Assembly (NCBI GenBank): GCA_016209995.1
Contig: JACQVC010000281.1
Location: 1-6,790, forward strand
Direction of reading: 5' to 3'
DNA: 6,790 nt
From: Gemmatimonadota bacterium
GTDB taxonomy: Bacteria > Gemmatimonadota > Gemmatimonadetes > Longimicrobiales > Gaopeijiaceae
Of this stretch, positions 4,568 through 6,790 are shown in pieces. The notes beneath the pieces are model-generated. The model saw only the letters and a program-made list of their open reading frames with translations. It was not told the DNA's origin and searched no databases. The stretch's first letter is position 1. Each line of letters opens with the position of its first letter. The translations under genes and the position numbers were made by a program.

Positions 4568-6790
4568 ATGGCACACAACTGGATTCTACCCACCAGAAAG
4601 CACGCCACTGCCGTGCTGCTCGCGGTGCTCTGCGCCGCGTCGTGGACGGGGGCTGTCGCACAGACGCTCTCGCCAGATCTGTATGAGACGCTCAAGTACC
4701 GCTACATCGGACCGGATGGCAACCGCGTCATCGCGGTGGTCGGCGAGCCGGGCAACCCGAACGTGATGTATGCCGGCGCCGCATCCGGCGGCATCTTTAA
4801 GACCACGGATGCCGGAATCAACTGGATCCCCATCTTCGACGGCCAACAGGTGTCCTCGGTCGGTGCCCTGGCGCTGGACCCGCGCGATCCGCAGGTGATC
4901 TGGGCCGGCACCGGCGAGCACTCGATCCGCAGCAACCTCTCCATCGGCAACGGCGTCTACAAGTCCACCGACGGGGGCCGCACGTGGAAGCACATGGGCC
5001 TCGAGAAGACGGGGCGGATCGCGAACATCCTGATCAACCCGCGGGACCCGGACATCGTCTACGTGGGCTCGCTGGGACACGCGTACGGGCCGCAGCAGGA
5101 GCGGGGCGTCTACCGCACCCGCGACGGCGGCCGGACGTGGGAGCGCGTGCTCTTCGTGGATGAGAACACCGGCGTGTCCGACATGACCATGGATCCGGGC
5201 GACCCGGAGCGCCTGATCGTGGCTATGTGGCCGATCTTCATCCGCACCTGGGCCCGGAACAGCGGCGGACCCGGCGGAGGCCTCTACATCACGCGCGACG
5301 GCGGTGCGACCTGGGAGCGCCTCACGCGCGGGCTGCCCGAGCCGCCCACCGGGAAGATCGCCGTCAAGTTCGCGCCCTCCGACCGCAATCGAGTCTACGC
5401 CGTCATCGAGACGGCGATGTTCGAGTTCAAAGGCGTGCTCTGGCGCTCGGACGACGGCGGCGAGAGCTGGCGCATGATCAACCGCGACCAGGACCTGCAC
5501 ACCCGGCCGCACTACTATACCGAGATCGCCGTTGCGACGGACAATCCGAACGAGGTCTACTTCCTGGCCACCGCCCTGTCCCGCTCGCTGGACGGCGGTG
5601 TCACCAGCACGGTGGGGCCCCGCGGCGACTGGCACGCCATGTGGATCGACCCGCTCATCCCGGACCGGATCCTCGGCGGCAACGATCGGGGCGTCAACGT
5701 AACGGTCAACCGTGGCGAGACCTGGTACGTCCCCCAGCTTCCCACCGGCCAGATGTACCACGTGGCCGTGGACGACCAGATCCCCTACATGGTCTACGGT
5801 AACCGGCAGGACGGACCGTCGCGGCGAGGGCCGAGCAATGCCCGCACGGGCCAGGGTCGCATTCCGATCTCGCTCTGGCAGTCGACCGGCGGCGGCGAGA
5901 GCGGCTTCAACTACGCGCTCCCGGGCAACGCCGCCATCGTGTGGGCCAGCAGCTACGGCGGGGATCTCACCCGCTACGACGAGGCCACGGGCCAGCTTCG
6001 CGACGTGCGCGTCTGGCACGAGGGCACGGGCGGCTCACCGCCGGGGCTGCACCGCTACCGCTGGAATTGGACGTTCCCCGTCGCCGTCTCGCCGCACCAC
6101 GCCGAAAAAGTCTACGTGGGCAGCCAGCACGTCCACATGACGGTCGACGGCGGGCAGAGCTGGGCGACCATCAGCCCGGACCTGACCCTCAACGACCGCA
6201 GCAAGATGCACGGCTCGGGCGGCCTCACCGAGGACAATCTGGGCGTGGACATCGCCTCCACGCTCTTCGCCATTGCCGAGTCGCCCGTCCAGGAGGGGCT
6301 CATCTGGGCCGGGAGCAATGACGGGCAGGTGCACGTCACCCGCGACGGCGGCCGGAACTGGGTGAACGTCTCGCGCAACTTCCCGCCGGGCACCCCGGAA
6401 TGGGGGACCGTGAGCAACATCGAGCCGTCTCCGCACAATCCGGCCAAGGCCTACGTCTCGCTCGATCTGCACCAGGTGAACAACCGGGACCCGTACGCGC
6501 TCAAGACCGAGGACTACGGGCGGACCTGGAAACTTGTCTCGCTAGGCATCCCGAAGAGCACCTTCAGCTACGTGCACGTGGTCCGCGAGGACCCGGTGCG
6601 GCCGGGGCTGCTCTATCTGGGTACAGAGAACGGCCTGTACGTCTCGTGGAACGACGGCGAGACCTGGTACCCGCTCCAGAGCAACCTGCCCCACGCTCCG
6701 GTGCACTGGCTGGCGATTCAGCCACATTTCAGCGACCTGGTCGTCGCCACCTACGGCCGCGGCTTCTGGATCCTCGATGACATCACGCCG
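4568..6790 (+). CDS. Secreted Asp-box (BNR/VPS10-like) beta-propeller protein, 3' end missing
   Basis: Large exported protein of the WD40/YVTN/BNR-like or sortilin (VPS10)-like type, often labelled glycosyl hydrolase without biochemical proof. It has 741 codons in the window with no stop; relatives are typically around 1000 residues or more, so a C-terminal portion is missing. A signal peptide covers about 1-31, with a likely cut at AVA before Q32. Asp-boxes (S/T-x-D-x-G-x-T/S-W) occur at 79-86, 133-140, 184-191, 242-249, 294-301, 525-532, 591-598, 647-654 and 693-700, with degenerate copies near 340 and 381-386. The spacing suggests two consecutive propellers, with a less regular, Gly/Arg-rich connection at about 405-500. 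DRGVNVTVNRGETW (373-386) and YGRGFWILDD (729-738) match conserved stretches I recall from this family. It may bind or cleave glycans or bind proteins; no catalytic residue set can be assigned from sequence. The start is fixed by the Shine-Dalgarno site at 4556-4562. Confidence 0.9.
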   Translation, partial: MAHNWILPTRKHATAVLLAVLCAASWTGAVAQTLSPDLYETLKYRYIGPDGNRVIAVVGEPGNPNVMYAGAASGGIFKTTDAGINWIPIFDGQQVSSVGALALDPRDPQVIWAGTGEHSIRSNLSIGNGVYKSTDGGRTWKHMGLEKTGRIANILINPRDPDIVYVGSLGHAYGPQQERGVYRTRDGGRTWERVLFVDENTGVSDMTMDPGDPERLIVAMWPIFIRTWARNSGGPGGGLYITRDGGATWERLTRGLPEPPTGKIAVKFAPSDRNRVYAVIETAMFEFKGVLWRSDDGGESWRMINRDQDLHTRPHYYTEIAVATDNPNEVYFLATALSRSLDGGVTSTVGPRGDWHAMWIDPLIPDRILGGNDRGVNVTVNRGETWYVPQLPTGQMYHVAVDDQIPYMVYGNRQDGPSRRGPSNARTGQGRIPISLWQSTGGGESGFNYALPGNAAIVWASSYGGDLTRYDEATGQLRDVRVWHEGTGGSPPGLHRYRWNWTFPVAVSPHHAEKVYVGSQHVHMTVDGGQSWATISPDLTLNDRSKMHGSGGLTEDNLGVDIASTLFAIAESPVQEGLIWAGSNDGQVHVTRDGGRNWVNVSRNFPPGTPEWGTVSNIEPSPHNPAKAYVSLDLHQVNNRDPYALKTEDYGRTWKLVSLGIPKSTFSYVHVVREDPVRPGLLYLGTENGLYVSWNDGETWYPLQSNLPHAPVHWLAIQPHFSDLVVATYGRGFWILDDITP

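Noticed and set aside
4586..6019. A 477-codon open frame on the minus strand
   Set aside because: Antisense to the propeller gene, dominated by Val, Ala, Arg, Asp and His without motifs; the + strand frame has repeated Asp-boxes.
4802..6670. Recurrent short GACGGCGGC-type repeats as a repeat array
   Set aside because: They encode the Asp-box Asp-Gly-Gly in successive propeller blades, so they are explained by the protein and are not a DNA-level array or CRISPR.

Overview
The window looks like chromosomal DNA from a GC-rich, free-living Gram-negative-type bacterium. The gene content (secreted M28 peptidase, secreted amidohydrolase, very large secreted Asp-box propeller) and the strong Shine-Dalgarno sites resemble soil or aquatic lineages such as Gemmatimonadota or Acidobacteriota. 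That placement is inference from gene style only; no rRNA or marker gene is present. All four genes lie on the + strand. No tRNA, rRNA, CRISPR array or intact mobile element was seen.

Layout: (1) Bases 1-992 hold the C-terminal part of an M28 zinc peptidase, cut by the left edge. (2) A 26-base gap containing a 12-bp palindrome leads into an MFS transporter of the aromatic-acid:H+ symporter type (1019-2269), so these two are probably co-transcribed. (3) A 392-base gene-free stretch follows, with a weak hairpin after the transporter stop and a plausible sigma70-type promoter at 2471-2500. (4) A secreted metal-dependent amidohydrolase (2662-4275) has a full set of metal ligands and a strong ribosome binding site. 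(5) A 292-base spacer (4276-4567) is unusually rich in inverted repeats. It includes two perfect interleaved pairs (12 and 13 bp) in A-B-A'-B' order. (6) The last gene, from 4568 to beyond the right edge, is a large exported protein with about eleven Asp-box motifs in tandem beta-propeller blades (VPS10/sortilin or BNR-like family).

Together the genes read as an exported scavenging set. Three products are hydrolase-like or propeller proteins with signal peptides (assumed for the truncated peptidase), and one permease could import a small acidic product. A shared substrate is not demonstrated. The enzymes belong to recognisable families. The least explained part is the structured spacer before the propeller gene, which could be a regulatory leader RNA. 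I found no convincing evidence of a wholly new multi-gene system.
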